Source of the DNA: a bacterium | GTDB taxonomy: Bacteria; Patescibacteriota; Minisyncoccia; Phycocordibacterales; Phycocordibacteraceae | Assembly (NCBI GenBank): GCA_021802705.1 | Contig: JAJZRL010000006.1 | Span: forward strand, 1-53,851 | Direction of reading: 5' to 3' | DNA: 53,851 bases | Shown: in pieces, positions 7,901 through 15,542 of the stretch | Layout: each line of letters begins with the position of its first letter | Numbering within the stretch: the stretch's first letter is position 1 | The notes under the pieces: generated by a model | The model's database searches: none | What the model was told of the DNA's origin: nothing | Seen by the model: only the letters and a program-made list of their open reading frames with translations | Translations under genes and position numbers: made by a program

Positions 7901-9136
7901 TTAGCCGGCTTCGGTATCAGCGCTCGCGATCTCGATAAGCCGTTCTATCTTCGCCATCCTTTCTTTCGTGCGCGGCGCTCCGACCTTGATGCCGAGCGTT
8001 CCGAACGCAAACGCGAGATCGGCGATAAAGGTGTCCATCGTTTCGCCGCTCCGATGGCTTACGATGCAATCGATCCCGTGTTTCCGGGCGAGACCCATGG
8101 TCTCCAGGGTCTCGCTTATGGTCCCTATCTGGTTCGGCTTGATGATGACGGCACGGATGCTCCGCTTGTCGATCGCTTTTTGCAGGCGCCACGCGTTCGT
8201 CGTCGTGAGGTCGTCGCCGACGATCCTCGTGTCAGGCAAGGCGGCCTGCAATCCCGCGAATGCTTCGAAATCCTGCTCTTCAAACGGGTCTTCGATCGAA
8301 AACAGGTCGTACGTAGCGGCGTATTCCGCGATTTTCGCACCGAGTTCTTCGGAAGAGAGGGTATGTTCTCCGATGCGATAGGAGCCGTCGCTCCAAAACG
8401 AGCTTGCGGCGATGTCGAGAGCGATCTCGAAGGAGCCCTGGTTTTTGAGCGAATCCCGGACTTCGCTCAGTATCCTGAGGGGAATCTCGGTATCTTCGAC
8501 ATCGAGCGCGACGCCGCCCTCGTCGCCGATGGCCCATGCGCCCTGGTGCCGGTTCGTAACGTGTTCTTCGACGCGCCGCAATGCTTCGACGCCCATAGAA
8601 AGCGCCTCTTGCGGCGACTCCGTCTGCGGGACGATCAGGTACTCCTGGAAAGCGAGCCGGGTAGAGGCGTGCATCCCTCCGTTTATGAGATTCATGTACA
8701 AAAATGGCGCGATCCGGTTTGATGGCGGGATATCGGCGAGCGACCGGAGATACTCGTACAGCTCGATACCGGAGCTTGCGGCGGCAGCTCGGCAGACCGC
8801 TCCGCTTACGCCGATCGTCGAGTTTCCGCCGAGCCTCGATTTACGCTCGGTTCCGTCAAGCGCTATCAACGCAGCATCTATTTTTCCTTGCTCGGCAACC
8901 TCCATTCCGCGAAGCGCGTCATTAACCTCGGTCGCGATGTGGCGGATAGCCGTGAGGACGTGCCCTCCCGAGGCGGATTCATCCCGGAGCTCGACAGCCT
9001 CTGTCGCACCCGTGCTTGCTCCGGAGGGTACCGCGAAAGAGCCCTTCGTGCCGTCCTCGCAGGAGACGGTCACATATAACGTCGGATTGCCGCGAGAGTC
9101 CCGTATCTCCTCGGCGGATATCGAGGCGATCTTCAT
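7901..9136 (-). CDS. eno: Enolase
   Basis: Converts 2-phosphoglycerate to phosphoenolpyruvate. The 411-residue protein has the N-terminal DSRGNPT and SGASTG loops and the key blocks LAFQEYLIVP, GDEGG, SIEDPF, GDDLTTTN, KPNQIGT and SHRSGET, covering the Mg-binding acidic residues and catalytic lysine. Length is slightly under the usual 420-430. It is last in an operon after a dehydrogenase and glycerate 2-kinase; it overlaps the kinase gene by 4 nt (ATGA). Its stop codon directly adjoins the recombinase relic. Confidence 0.97.
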   Translation of the reverse strand: MKIASISAEEIRDSRGNPTLYVTVSCEDGTKGSFAVPSGASTGATEAVELRDESASGGHVLTAIRHIATEVNDALRGMEVAEQGKIDAALIALDGTERKSRLGGNSTIGVSGAVCRAAAASSGIELYEYLRSLADIPPSNRIAPFLYMNLINGGMHASTRLAFQEYLIVPQTESPQEALSMGVEALRRVEEHVTNRHQGAWAIGDEGGVALDVEDTEIPLRILSEVRDSLKNQGSFEIALDIAASSFWSDGSYRIGEHTLSSEELGAKIAEYAATYDLFSIEDPFEEQDFEAFAGLQAALPDTRIVGDDLTTTNAWRLQKAIDKRSIRAVIIKPNQIGTISETLETMGLARKHGIDCIVSHRSGETMDTFIADLAFAFGTLGIKVGAPRTKERMAKIERLIEIASADTEAG

Positions 9137-10419
9137 ACCGGTTCGTGCGAAGTGATAAGGAAATACCAGTCGGAGACATTCGCTTGTACCGGTCCCGTGA
9201 TTATCTCGTCTCCTGTCTTTGCGAAGACAGACAGGGCGTCGGCGTGCGCGCGGGCGGCAGAGAAGTCTATCTGCAAAGCCGTTCCGCGCTCCAGCGTGCT
9301 CTTGCCGACTATGGCTCCGGCTCTGTCGCTGTTGTCGCTGCCGTCGGACGCTGCCGCGACGAAAACGTCTTGCGGGCCGAGAGAGGACAGACTATCGAGC
9401 GCAAGCATCTCGCAACGCCCGCCGTTTCCATGATCCTTCGGGACACGCACGCGGACTTCGCCTCCCGCAAAGACCGCCCGGCCCGGCTTGGCGTGCGCGC
9501 GTATGCTTTCGAGCGTCTCTTCCGCAGACGCATAGAGCGGCTCCGCGATAACGATGCTCTCATAACCCATGGTACGGGCGATTTCCGCCATGTGCTCTCG
9601 CGAATCTTCATTCGAGACAAGGACGATGTTCGTCACTCTCTCAAAGTATTTCTGTTCCTTCGGCGTTTCTTCGAGCGTGAATGTTCCGCCAAGCCCGTAC
9701 CGCTCAAGGATGGCGTTCGCGTCTTCAGCGGTCGAAGTGTCGCGGTAAGTGGGTCCGGAAGCGACTTCCTCGGGATGTCCGCCGACGATATCGGAAAAGA
9801 TAAGCCCGATTACGGTCGCGGGGTAGAGCGCGCGAGCCAGTCTGCCTCCCTTGAGGCTTGAGAGGTGTTTACGGACCGTATTCATTTCCTGGATCGTCGC
9901 CCCGACCTCTTCACATTTTTCAAAGAGCCGCATCTCCTGGTCGCGCTCTTCGAGGGAAGCGCAGAGCAGCGCGGACCCTCCTCCGCCGACAACGACGAGC
10001 ACCAGATCGTCTTCGCCCGCGTCTTCCGCGAGACCGAGGACGACCTTCGTCGCATCCACGTTCGCTTCTGACGGAAGAGGGTGCGTTCCGACGAATGCCT
10101 CGACTTCCGCCGGACAGGTCGTCAGCACCGTCTTGTCAATGACGACGCTCTTCTTGATCCGGGCTTTGAGGAGGGAATACAGTTCCGATACCGCCGCGCA
10201 AGAGCCTTTCCCGAATCCGACGAGGAATACGTTTTTAAACGGTTTCAGGTCGAAAGAGCGCTCTCTTATCGTCAAGGAAGCGCCCGAGACGGACACTTTC
10301 GTTCGCAGCACTTCCGCCGGATCGATCGAGTCGTATCCGGCCTCGAGGATGCGGAGCGCATCTCTCCGCACGCCGCTGGTCGCAAGCGCGTCAAAATTCT
10401 TGATCCAGTGCGGCCGCAT
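9133..10419 (-). CDS. Glycerate 2-kinase (MOFRL family)
   Basis: Phosphorylates D-glycerate to 2-phosphoglycerate, the substrate of the neighbouring enolase. The 428-residue protein has the DUF4147-type N-terminal domain with VGFGKGSCA and VVVGGGGSALL, the GGRLA and FSDIVGG blocks, and a C-terminal MOFRL domain with GNGGRCEMLA and AAASDGSDNSDRAGA. Length is normal for class II glycerate kinases. It sits 12 nt after the dehydrogenase gene and overlaps eno, so the three are likely one transcript. Together they would feed glycerate into lower glycolysis. The older annotation hydroxypyruvate reductase (TtuD) for this family is less likely. Confidence 0.88.
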   Translation of the reverse strand: MRPHWIKNFDALATSGVRRDALRILEAGYDSIDPAEVLRTKVSVSGASLTIRERSFDLKPFKNVFLVGFGKGSCAAVSELYSLLKARIKKSVVIDKTVLTTCPAEVEAFVGTHPLPSEANVDATKVVLGLAEDAGEDDLVLVVVGGGGSALLCASLEERDQEMRLFEKCEEVGATIQEMNTVRKHLSSLKGGRLARALYPATVIGLIFSDIVGGHPEEVASGPTYRDTSTAEDANAILERYGLGGTFTLEETPKEQKYFERVTNIVLVSNEDSREHMAEIARTMGYESIVIAEPLYASAEETLESIRAHAKPGRAVFAGGEVRVRVPKDHGNGGRCEMLALDSLSSLGPQDVFVAAASDGSDNSDRAGAIVGKSTLERGTALQIDFSAARAHADALSVFAKTGDEIITGPVQANVSDWYFLITSHEPV

Positions 10420-10431
10420 AGGCTTCGGAGC

Positions 10432-11439
10432 TTAAGAAGCGCCGAGAGGAGTCGTGACGGTTCCCAGATACTTCTCGATCTCCTGTACCGCTTTCGAGAC
10501 GCGATCCTGATCAGCCTCTCTTGAATGGAAGGCGATGTGCGGCGTTACTATCACGTTCGGCATGTCCATCAGCATGCGGTCGCCGAGAAGCGGTCGCAGG
10601 TCGTGTCCTTCGGGGACGTCAAGCAGTCCGTTCTTATCCGCCGTGTGAAGCTCATGCTCTCCTTCAAGGACATCAAGACCCGCTCCGGCGATGCGTCCGC
10701 TCTTTAGAGCGTCGACGAGCGCGATGGTATCGACGACTTCGCCCCGCGCGGTATTTATGAGGATGACTCCCTTTTTCATCACCTCGAAAATGGATGCGTC
10801 GATGAGATGGTGGGTCTCCGGAAGGTAGGGGACATGGAGCGTAATGACGTCAGCTTTTGCCGCAAGCTCGGGAAGCGGCAGGTACGAGAAACCGAGCGCA
10901 GTGGCGCGTTCCTGATCCGGATGCACGTCGAAGGCGACGATGTTCATACCGAATCCCCGCGCGACCTCGATGACGTGCGTCCCGATGCGTCCCGTTCCGA
11001 CGACGCCGAGCGTCTTTCCGCAGAGATCGAATCCCTGGAACGCTTTTACGTCGAAAATCCCGCGTTCCCGGACCTGGTCGGCCGAGAACATGATGTTTCG
11101 GGAAAGGTTCAATAAGAGCCCGAACGTAAACTCGGCGACGGCATTGACGCCGTATCCCGGAACGCTCGCGACCGTGATGCCGCGTTCCTTCGCGTATGCC
11201 ATATCGATATGATCGACGCCGGTTGATTCCGTAACGATAAGCTTGACGTTCGGAAGCGCGTCAAGCACCTCTTTCGAAACGTCGCAATCGACGAACACGG
11301 AGATAATATCGGCGTCATGCGCCATGTGAGCCGTCGCAAGAGAAAGCGGTTCCGGAATGAAGGTAAGCTCATGACCATTAAAAGCACGGGTGAAAAATTC
11401 TTCGGTGTCTTTGAACGAGCTGAATCGTGTTATGTGCAT
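10432..11439 (-). CDS. D-isomer-specific 2-hydroxyacid dehydrogenase
   Basis: NAD-dependent reduction of a 2-keto acid; D-lactate dehydrogenase is the likeliest role in a fermentative cell. The 335-residue protein has the Rossmann motif GVVGTGRIGTHV and the catalytic Arg (INTARGEVVD), Glu (GLDVLEGE) and His (TPHIAFHS). The frame is open further upstream, but TATACT at 11449-11454 ends 9 nt before the ATG at 11439, supporting this leaderless start; an ATG at 11448 adds three residues. It is first in the operon with glycerate kinase and enolase. A glyoxylate/hydroxypyruvate reductase is the alternative and would also make glycerate. Confidence 0.88.
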   Translation of the reverse strand: MHITRFSSFKDTEEFFTRAFNGHELTFIPEPLSLATAHMAHDADIISVFVDCDVSKEVLDALPNVKLIVTESTGVDHIDMAYAKERGITVASVPGYGVNAVAEFTFGLLLNLSRNIMFSADQVRERGIFDVKAFQGFDLCGKTLGVVGTGRIGTHVIEVARGFGMNIVAFDVHPDQERATALGFSYLPLPELAAKADVITLHVPYLPETHHLIDASIFEVMKKGVILINTARGEVVDTIALVDALKSGRIAGAGLDVLEGEHELHTADKNGLLDVPEGHDLRPLLGDRMLMDMPNVIVTPHIAFHSREADQDRVSKAVQEIEKYLGTVTTPLGAS

Positions 11440-11448
11440 ATACGTCAT

Positions 11449-11454
11449 AGTATA
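11449..11454 (-). promoter_or_regulatory. -10 box for the dehydrogenase-kinase-enolase operon
   Basis: TATACT on the minus strand ends 9 nt before the ATG at 11439. No clear -35 element is seen. Confidence 0.5.
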
Positions 11455-11534
11455 TATCAGATGCGAGCGGGGTAGTCGGCGCGAAATACGGCCAGTCATG
11501 CATAAATGGGGATTATCGCAGGTCTCGCCTGTGT

Positions 11535-11568
11535 AAAAAAAGGCGCGGGAGCCAGAGGCCACCCGCGC
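11535..11568 (-). terminator. Rho-independent terminator
   Basis: On the minus strand a GCGCGGG/CCCGCGC stem (11562-11568 with 11543-11549) containing an inner GGC/GCC pair is followed by seven T (11535-11541). It ends the yqeY/small-protein operon just before the dehydrogenase promoter. The remaining intergenic sequence 11455-11534 shows no gene. Confidence 0.9.
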
Positions 11569-11591
11569 AAAGCTCGCGCACTGCTCTTCCA

Positions 11592-11840
11592 CTACTCGTG
11601 TAAGATGATTCCGTCCGGGAATTCGCCGTCCTCGCCCTCGGGCGAGAGGATGTGCTCGTTACTTTGGTAGCGAGCTTCTAACAGCTCTTCGGCGCGTTCC
11701 GCCGCACGAAAATCTTTTAACTGTTGTTCTTCGTGCCGTTTCTCCGCTGACGCTTTCGCGCCTTTTTTGCCCATTCTGACCAGGGCATCGCGGTCATGGT
11801 TTAGCCGTGCACGCTGTACGTTAAAAGGTTTTTCCAACAT
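11592..11840 (-). CDS. Small charged protein of unknown function
   Basis: An 82-residue hydrophilic protein rich in Lys, Glu, Arg and Ala, with the motif RMGKKGAKASAEKR followed by a predicted helix and an acidic, disordered tail. The ATG at 11840 was chosen because GGAGG lies 4 nt upstream. An upstream in-frame ATG at 11879 overlaps the yqeY stop (TAATG) and would add 13 residues by translational coupling. No known domain is recognised; the basic GKKG stretch could bind nucleic acid, which is only a guess. It is followed by a strong terminator. Confidence 0.7.
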   Translation of the reverse strand: MLEKPFNVQRARLNHDRDALVRMGKKGAKASAEKRHEEQQLKDFRAAERAEELLEARYQSNEHILSPEGEDGEFPDGIILHE

Positions 11841-11878
11841 GGCGCCTCCAGGAATCAAGGACCCGCATTCATTAAACA

Positions 11879-12343
11879 TTAATTCTGTTCCAAAAGCAAG
11901 TTATCCACAACAGCTTTCACATCTTCCCCATCGGCCTTTCCGCGAAGCTCTTTCATGAGCGAACCCATGAATTTTCCCATTTCCGCTCTTGAGGTGACCC
12001 CTGACTCTTTCAGTTTTGCCTGTGCGAACGACGCAATCTCTTCACGGCTCATGCGGGCGGGGAGATAGGACTCTATAATGGCGAGCTCGGCCTTTTCCGG
12101 CTCGGCGAGATCCTCGCGATGCGCGCTCTCGAACTGGCTGATAGCGTCTTTGCGCTGGTTTGCCGCGCGTCTGATGACCACGACCGCTTCTTCGTCGGTC
12201 AGGAATTCGTCGGGCTTACGTTTTTTTGCGACGACTTCGTTTGTGAGAGCAGTGACAAGCGAACGAAGCGTCCGCAGCCGCACTTCATCTTTCGCTCGTA
12301 AGGCGTCGGGGATCGATTTTTTCAGCGTTTCGTGGATGGACAT
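11879..12343 (-). CDS. yqeY: GatB/YqeY domain protein
   Basis: A 154-residue protein of the YqeY family, related to the tRNA-binding tail of GatB, the amidotransferase subunit that converts Asp-tRNA-Asn or Glu-tRNA-Gln. Diagnostic sequence includes RLRTLRSLVTALTNEVV, the EEIASFAQ helix and GKFMGSLMKELRGKADG at the C-terminus. The exact role of stand-alone YqeY is unknown. The ATG at 12343 lies 7 nt after a TATACT -10, predicting a leaderless message. It is divergent from rmuC and shares the same promoter core. Confidence 0.9.
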   Translation of the reverse strand: MSIHETLKKSIPDALRAKDEVRLRTLRSLVTALTNEVVAKKRKPDEFLTDEEAVVVIRRAANQRKDAISQFESAHREDLAEPEKAELAIIESYLPARMSREEIASFAQAKLKESGVTSRAEMGKFMGSLMKELRGKADGEDVKAVVDNLLLEQN

Positions 12344-12350
12344 AGAGCAG

Positions 12351-12358
12351 AGTATACT
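12351..12358. promoter_or_regulatory. Palindromic AGTATACT shared by divergent -10 boxes
   Basis: AGTATACT reads the same on both strands. TATACT on the plus strand (12353-12358) ends 7 nt before the rmuC ATG (12366); TATACT on the minus strand (12351-12356) ends 7 nt before the yqeY ATG (12343). The two start codons are only 22 bp apart. Confidence 0.75.
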
Positions 12359-12365
12359 ACACACG

Positions 12366-13406
12366 ATGAGCATCCTCGCAGTCGCCCTCCTTATCGTGGT
12401 GTTATTCCTCGTACAAGGCGTCGGTCTTTACCTCATACTGCGCCGCTCTCCCCACGAGGAGGGCGGCATGGTGCTTTTGCAACGGCAGATGCAAGAGCTC
12501 GCCCGTACGCTCGACGAGCGCGTCTCGGAATCGTCTAAAGCGATGCAAGAAAACGCATACCGTCAGTTTTCAGAATCCGCGCGCCTCATCAAAGAGATAA
12601 CCCAGGAAGTAACATCGGTGAAAGAGATCGGTCGCCAGACCCAAGGGTTCGCCGAGCAGCTGCAGAACCTTCAGGACATCTTGAAAAATCCGAAACAGCG
12701 CGGCATCCTCGGCGAGTATTACCTTGAGACCGTTTTGAAAAACGTGCTTCCGCCGGGGATGTATCGCATGCAGTACCCGTTCAAGAACGGGGAGATCGTC
12801 GACGCGGCTGTATTCGTGAATGAGAAGATAGTGCCGGTCGATTCAAAGTTTTCGCTCGAAAACTACAACCGGTTCATCCAGGCAAGCGAAGGCGAGCGCG
12901 ACTCTTTCGAAAAGGCATTCGTGAACGACCTCAAGCAGCGTATCCAGGAAACCGCGAAATACATCCGTCCGGAGGAGGGGACGATGGATTTCGCCTTCAT
13001 GTTCATCCCTTCCGAAGGGATCTATTATGATCTCCTTACCAATCAGGTAGGCGCCGGAGAGGACGAGAATCTCATCCAACGGGCCGCGAGCAAGCATAAG
13101 GTGATCATCGTTTCGCCGACATCCTTTCTCGCTTATCTCCAGACGGTGCTGCAGGGACTCAAAGCCCTCCAGATAGAACAGAAGGCGACCGAGATCCAGC
13201 AACGGGTCGGAGAGCTCGGGAAGCACGTGAGCGCCTGGCAGGAGCTCTACCGCAAACTTGGCGGCGCTCTCGGCACCACGGTTTCGCACTATAACAGCGG
13301 GTACAAGGAGCTTCGGAAGATCGATAAGGATGTCTACCGTATCGCCGATACGAAAATCGGGATCGAACCGGAGCTTCTTGAGAAGCCATCGGCAGAGCTT
13401 GACTGA
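12366..13406 (+). CDS. rmuC: RmuC-family DNA recombination protein
   Basis: A 346-residue membrane-anchored protein: one N-terminal transmembrane helix (about residues 2-24), a long coiled coil (about 35-105), then the RmuC core with QRGILGEYYLETVLKNVLP, VDAAVF, VPVDSKFSLENY and the SPTSFLAYLQTV block. The core is related to restriction-endonuclease folds, and RmuC limits some DNA rearrangements in E. coli; its biochemical activity is not settled. The start is fixed by the leaderless promoter 12353-12358. It is somewhat shorter than E. coli RmuC (475). Confidence 0.92.
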   Translation: MSILAVALLIVVLFLVQGVGLYLILRRSPHEEGGMVLLQRQMQELARTLDERVSESSKAMQENAYRQFSESARLIKEITQEVTSVKEIGRQTQGFAEQLQNLQDILKNPKQRGILGEYYLETVLKNVLPPGMYRMQYPFKNGEIVDAAVFVNEKIVPVDSKFSLENYNRFIQASEGERDSFEKAFVNDLKQRIQETAKYIRPEEGTMDFAFMFIPSEGIYYDLLTNQVGAGEDENLIQRAASKHKVIIVSPTSFLAYLQTVLQGLKALQIEQKATEIQQRVGELGKHVSAWQELYRKLGGALGTTVSHYNSGYKELRKIDKDVYRIADTKIGIEPELLEKPSAELD

Positions 13407-13427
13407 GTCTCCTGAGTGTTGTACATA
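13399..13427 (+). promoter_or_regulatory. Putative promoter of the 96-aa membrane protein
   Basis: TTGACT (13399-13404), a 17-bp spacer and TACATA (13422-13427). The -35 lies over the rmuC stop codon. It predicts a leader of about 45 nt. Confidence 0.5.
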
Positions 13428-13477
13428 AAACCCCAGAGATCCTCAGAGTGAGGTTCTTGTTCTTGGGAGGAATCGAA

Positions 13478-13768
13478 ATGGACGCGGAATTATTCCGAAA
13501 CACTGTCGCTCTCATCGGGTTCGGTGCCGGAGCTGTCGTCATGGTCATGTTCGGTATGAAGGAGAACGCCTGGAGGAGGTTCATCGCTTTCAGCATCGGG
13601 TCATTCTTTTTCGCGGCGTTCCTGTTTGCTTGTTTCACCATGGCTCAAAAGTATGCAGAAAGGGGCACCGCGGAGATCCTCTTGCCGAAAGACAGGGAGA
13701 TCGTAAGCGGGAGGCTCATACGCACGCATTCGGTCGTACAGCGAGAAAAGACGCTTCTTGAGATCTAG
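13478..13768 (+). CDS. Small two-helix membrane protein, unknown function
   Basis: A 96-residue protein with two predicted transmembrane helices (about residues 7-24 and 33-56) and a soluble C-terminal tail of 40 residues. The ATG at 13478 is preceded at 7 nt by GGGAGG (13465-13470), one of the strongest Shine-Dalgarno sites in the window. Upstream, GATCCTC (13437-13443) can pair with that site. A Rho-independent terminator follows, so it is a one-gene transcript. No family is recognised. Confidence 0.75.
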   Translation: MDAELFRNTVALIGFGAGAVVMVMFGMKENAWRRFIAFSIGSFFFAAFLFACFTMAQKYAERGTAEILLPKDREIVSGRLIRTHSVVQREKTLLEI

Positions 13769-13783
13769 CCTGTTCGGGCTTCG

Positions 13784-13814
13784 GGCTCCGCTTTCTAGCG
13801 GGGCCTTGTTTTTT
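13784..13814 (+). terminator. Rho-independent terminator
   Basis: Stem GGCTCCGC/GCGGGGCC region (13784-13791 with 13798-13805, one G-T pair), loop tttcta, then a T-rich tail ttgtttttta. The tail also contains the TTGTTT -35 of rplU. Confidence 0.85.
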
Positions 13815-13834
13815 ATGAATGAACGTGCTAGTAT
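13806..13834 (+). promoter_or_regulatory. rplU promoter inside the terminator tail
   Basis: TTGTTT (13806-13811), 17-bp spacer, TAGTAT (13829-13834). The -10 ends 9 nt before the rplU ATG; overlapping TATATA (13832-13837) is an alternative. Leaderless or nearly so. Confidence 0.6.
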
Positions 13835-13843
13835 ATAACCACT

Positions 13844-14161
13844 ATGGAAGTGGCCGTAATCAAGACCGGCGGTAAGCAATATGTCGTCTCGAAAGGCGAC
13901 TCTATTTCGATAGAAAAGCTCCCCGGGGATTTGAAAAAAGGCGATACGGTTGTCTTTGACGAGGTACTCCTCGTTGATAACGGTTCGGACACGACCATCG
14001 GAGCGCCTACCATCAAAGGCGCTGAAGTCAAAGGTACCGTTGTCCTCGTCGGAAAAGAGAAGAAAATCGATGTCGTGAAGTACAAGCCGAAGAGCCGATA
14101 CTACAAACGTCGCGGCCATCGCCAGCCGATTCTCAAAGTTAAAATTGATAGCATTTCTTAA
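13844..14161 (+). CDS. rplU: 50S ribosomal protein L21
   Basis: A 105-residue 23S rRNA-binding protein. The N-terminus EVAVIKTGGKQYVVSKGD and C-terminal YKPKSRYYKRRGHRQP are characteristic of L21. Unlike in most bacteria, rpmA (L27) does not follow; it lies about 8 kb away on the other strand. The gene has its own promoter overlapping the preceding terminator. Confidence 0.97.
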   Translation: MEVAVIKTGGKQYVVSKGDSISIEKLPGDLKKGDTVVFDEVLLVDNGSDTTIGAPTIKGAEVKGTVVLVGKEKKIDVVKYKPKSRYYKRRGHRQPILKVKIDSIS

Positions 14162-14228
14162 ATTTAATTCTTAACAGACGGATGAGAGCCTCCGGAGGAG
14201 GCCTTCGTCCGCGTTGAGGTATCACTAT

Positions 14229-15542
14229 ATGCAAATAGGAAGATGGAATCATCAGACGTCCGGCGGATCGTCCGGCGAACATTCGCGCTCACCGTACCCG
14301 TCTCGATACAAGGGTAGGGGGGGCACGCGTTATTCCGGTACTCGCGATAGGAACCGGCCCTCAGACCGTTATAGCTCAAGCGGCCGCGGACACGCGTCTC
14401 CCCACCGGCGAGGATTCGGCGCCTTCGGCGAAACGGAAGCCGAAATCGAGAAGTTCATGAATAAATCTTTCGTGACGGCTGAAGAGCCGGCGTATGTCCC
14501 CGAGCATAAATTCTCCGACTTCGACGTAGACGATCGGTTGAAGAAAAATATCGCCACCAAAGGCTACGAGCTTCCGACGCCTATCCAGGACAAAGCCATT
14601 CCTCACATCTTGCTCGATAAGGACGTGGTCGGACTCGCCGAAACCGGTACGGGGAAGACGGCGGCCTTTCTCGTACCGCTTATCGATAAGATCATGAAGC
14701 GTCCACAGGAGCGCGTCTTGGTGATGGCACCGACGCGTGAGCTCGCTGTCCAGATCGAGAGAGAGCTCGCGGGGTTCGCAAAGGGTCTCGGATTCCGGGG
14801 CATGGTCGCCGTCGGCGGCGCGAACATCGCCCCGCAGATATCGGCGCTCCGGCATGTTCCGGCTTTCGTTATCGGTACGCCCGGACGTCTCAAGGATCTC
14901 ATGGAGCGTAAAGCGCTCGATCTTTCCGGTTTTGGCACCGTCGTTTTGGACGAAGCCGACCGTATGCTCGACATGGGCTTCATCGACGATATGCGCTTCA
15001 TCCTCTCTCATATGCGGCATGAGCGGCACACGCTCTTCTTTTCGGCGACGATGTCGAAGGAGATCGAACGGCTCATCGGCGATTTCCTTTCGGATCCGGT
15101 CATCATTTCCGTCAAGGCTCGCGATACGTCGAGGAATGTCGAGCAGGACGTCGTCCGCATCCCGCGCAGCGCCGATAAGTTCGAAACGCTCGCCCAGATG
15201 CTCGAAGGGAGCGAGTTCAGCCGGGTGCTCGTTTTCGGACGTACGAAATTCGGCGTCGAGAAGCTCGCTAAAGAGCTTTCTCGTCGGCACATCCATGCCG
15301 AAAGCATCCACGGCAATAAGACGCACTCCGCACGGACGCGCGCGCTCGAAGCGTTTAAGCGGGGAAGCGTAAGCGTGCTCGTGGCGACCGATGTCGCCGC
15401 GCGCGGCCTCGACATACCCTCCGTTTCGCATGTCATCAATTACGACCTCCCTTCGACGTACGAAGACTACGTCCACCGTATCGGCCGCACCGGCCGGGCT
15501 GCAAACAAGGGGAAGGCGTTGACGTTCGTTCGGGAGCGCTAA
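14229..15542 (+). CDS. DEAD-box ATP-dependent RNA helicase
   Basis: A 437-residue RNA helicase with all core motifs: Q motif YELPTPIQ, Walker A AETGTGKT, PTRELAVQ, TPGRL, DEAD, SAT, and C-terminal RGLDIP and HRIGRTGR. The core is preceded by about 75 residues rich in Arg, Gly and Ser, an RNA-binding tail placed at the N-terminus rather than the usual C-terminus; the protein ends soon after the core. The ATG at 14229 is preceded by GAGG at 9 nt; a TTG at 14214 would add five residues. An imperfect GC-rich hairpin (about 14178-14213) lies in the leader. Roles in ribosome assembly or mRNA decay are likely. Its stop overlaps the recR stop on the other strand. Confidence 0.93.
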   Translation: MQIGRWNHQTSGGSSGEHSRSPYPSRYKGRGGTRYSGTRDRNRPSDRYSSSGRGHASPHRRGFGAFGETEAEIEKFMNKSFVTAEEPAYVPEHKFSDFDVDDRLKKNIATKGYELPTPIQDKAIPHILLDKDVVGLAETGTGKTAAFLVPLIDKIMKRPQERVLVMAPTRELAVQIERELAGFAKGLGFRGMVAVGGANIAPQISALRHVPAFVIGTPGRLKDLMERKALDLSGFGTVVLDEADRMLDMGFIDDMRFILSHMRHERHTLFFSATMSKEIERLIGDFLSDPVIISVKARDTSRNVEQDVVRIPRSADKFETLAQMLEGSEFSRVLVFGRTKFGVEKLAKELSRRHIHAESIHGNKTHSARTRALEAFKRGSVSVLVATDVAARGLDIPSVSHVINYDLPSTYEDYVHRIGRTGRAANKGKALTFVRER

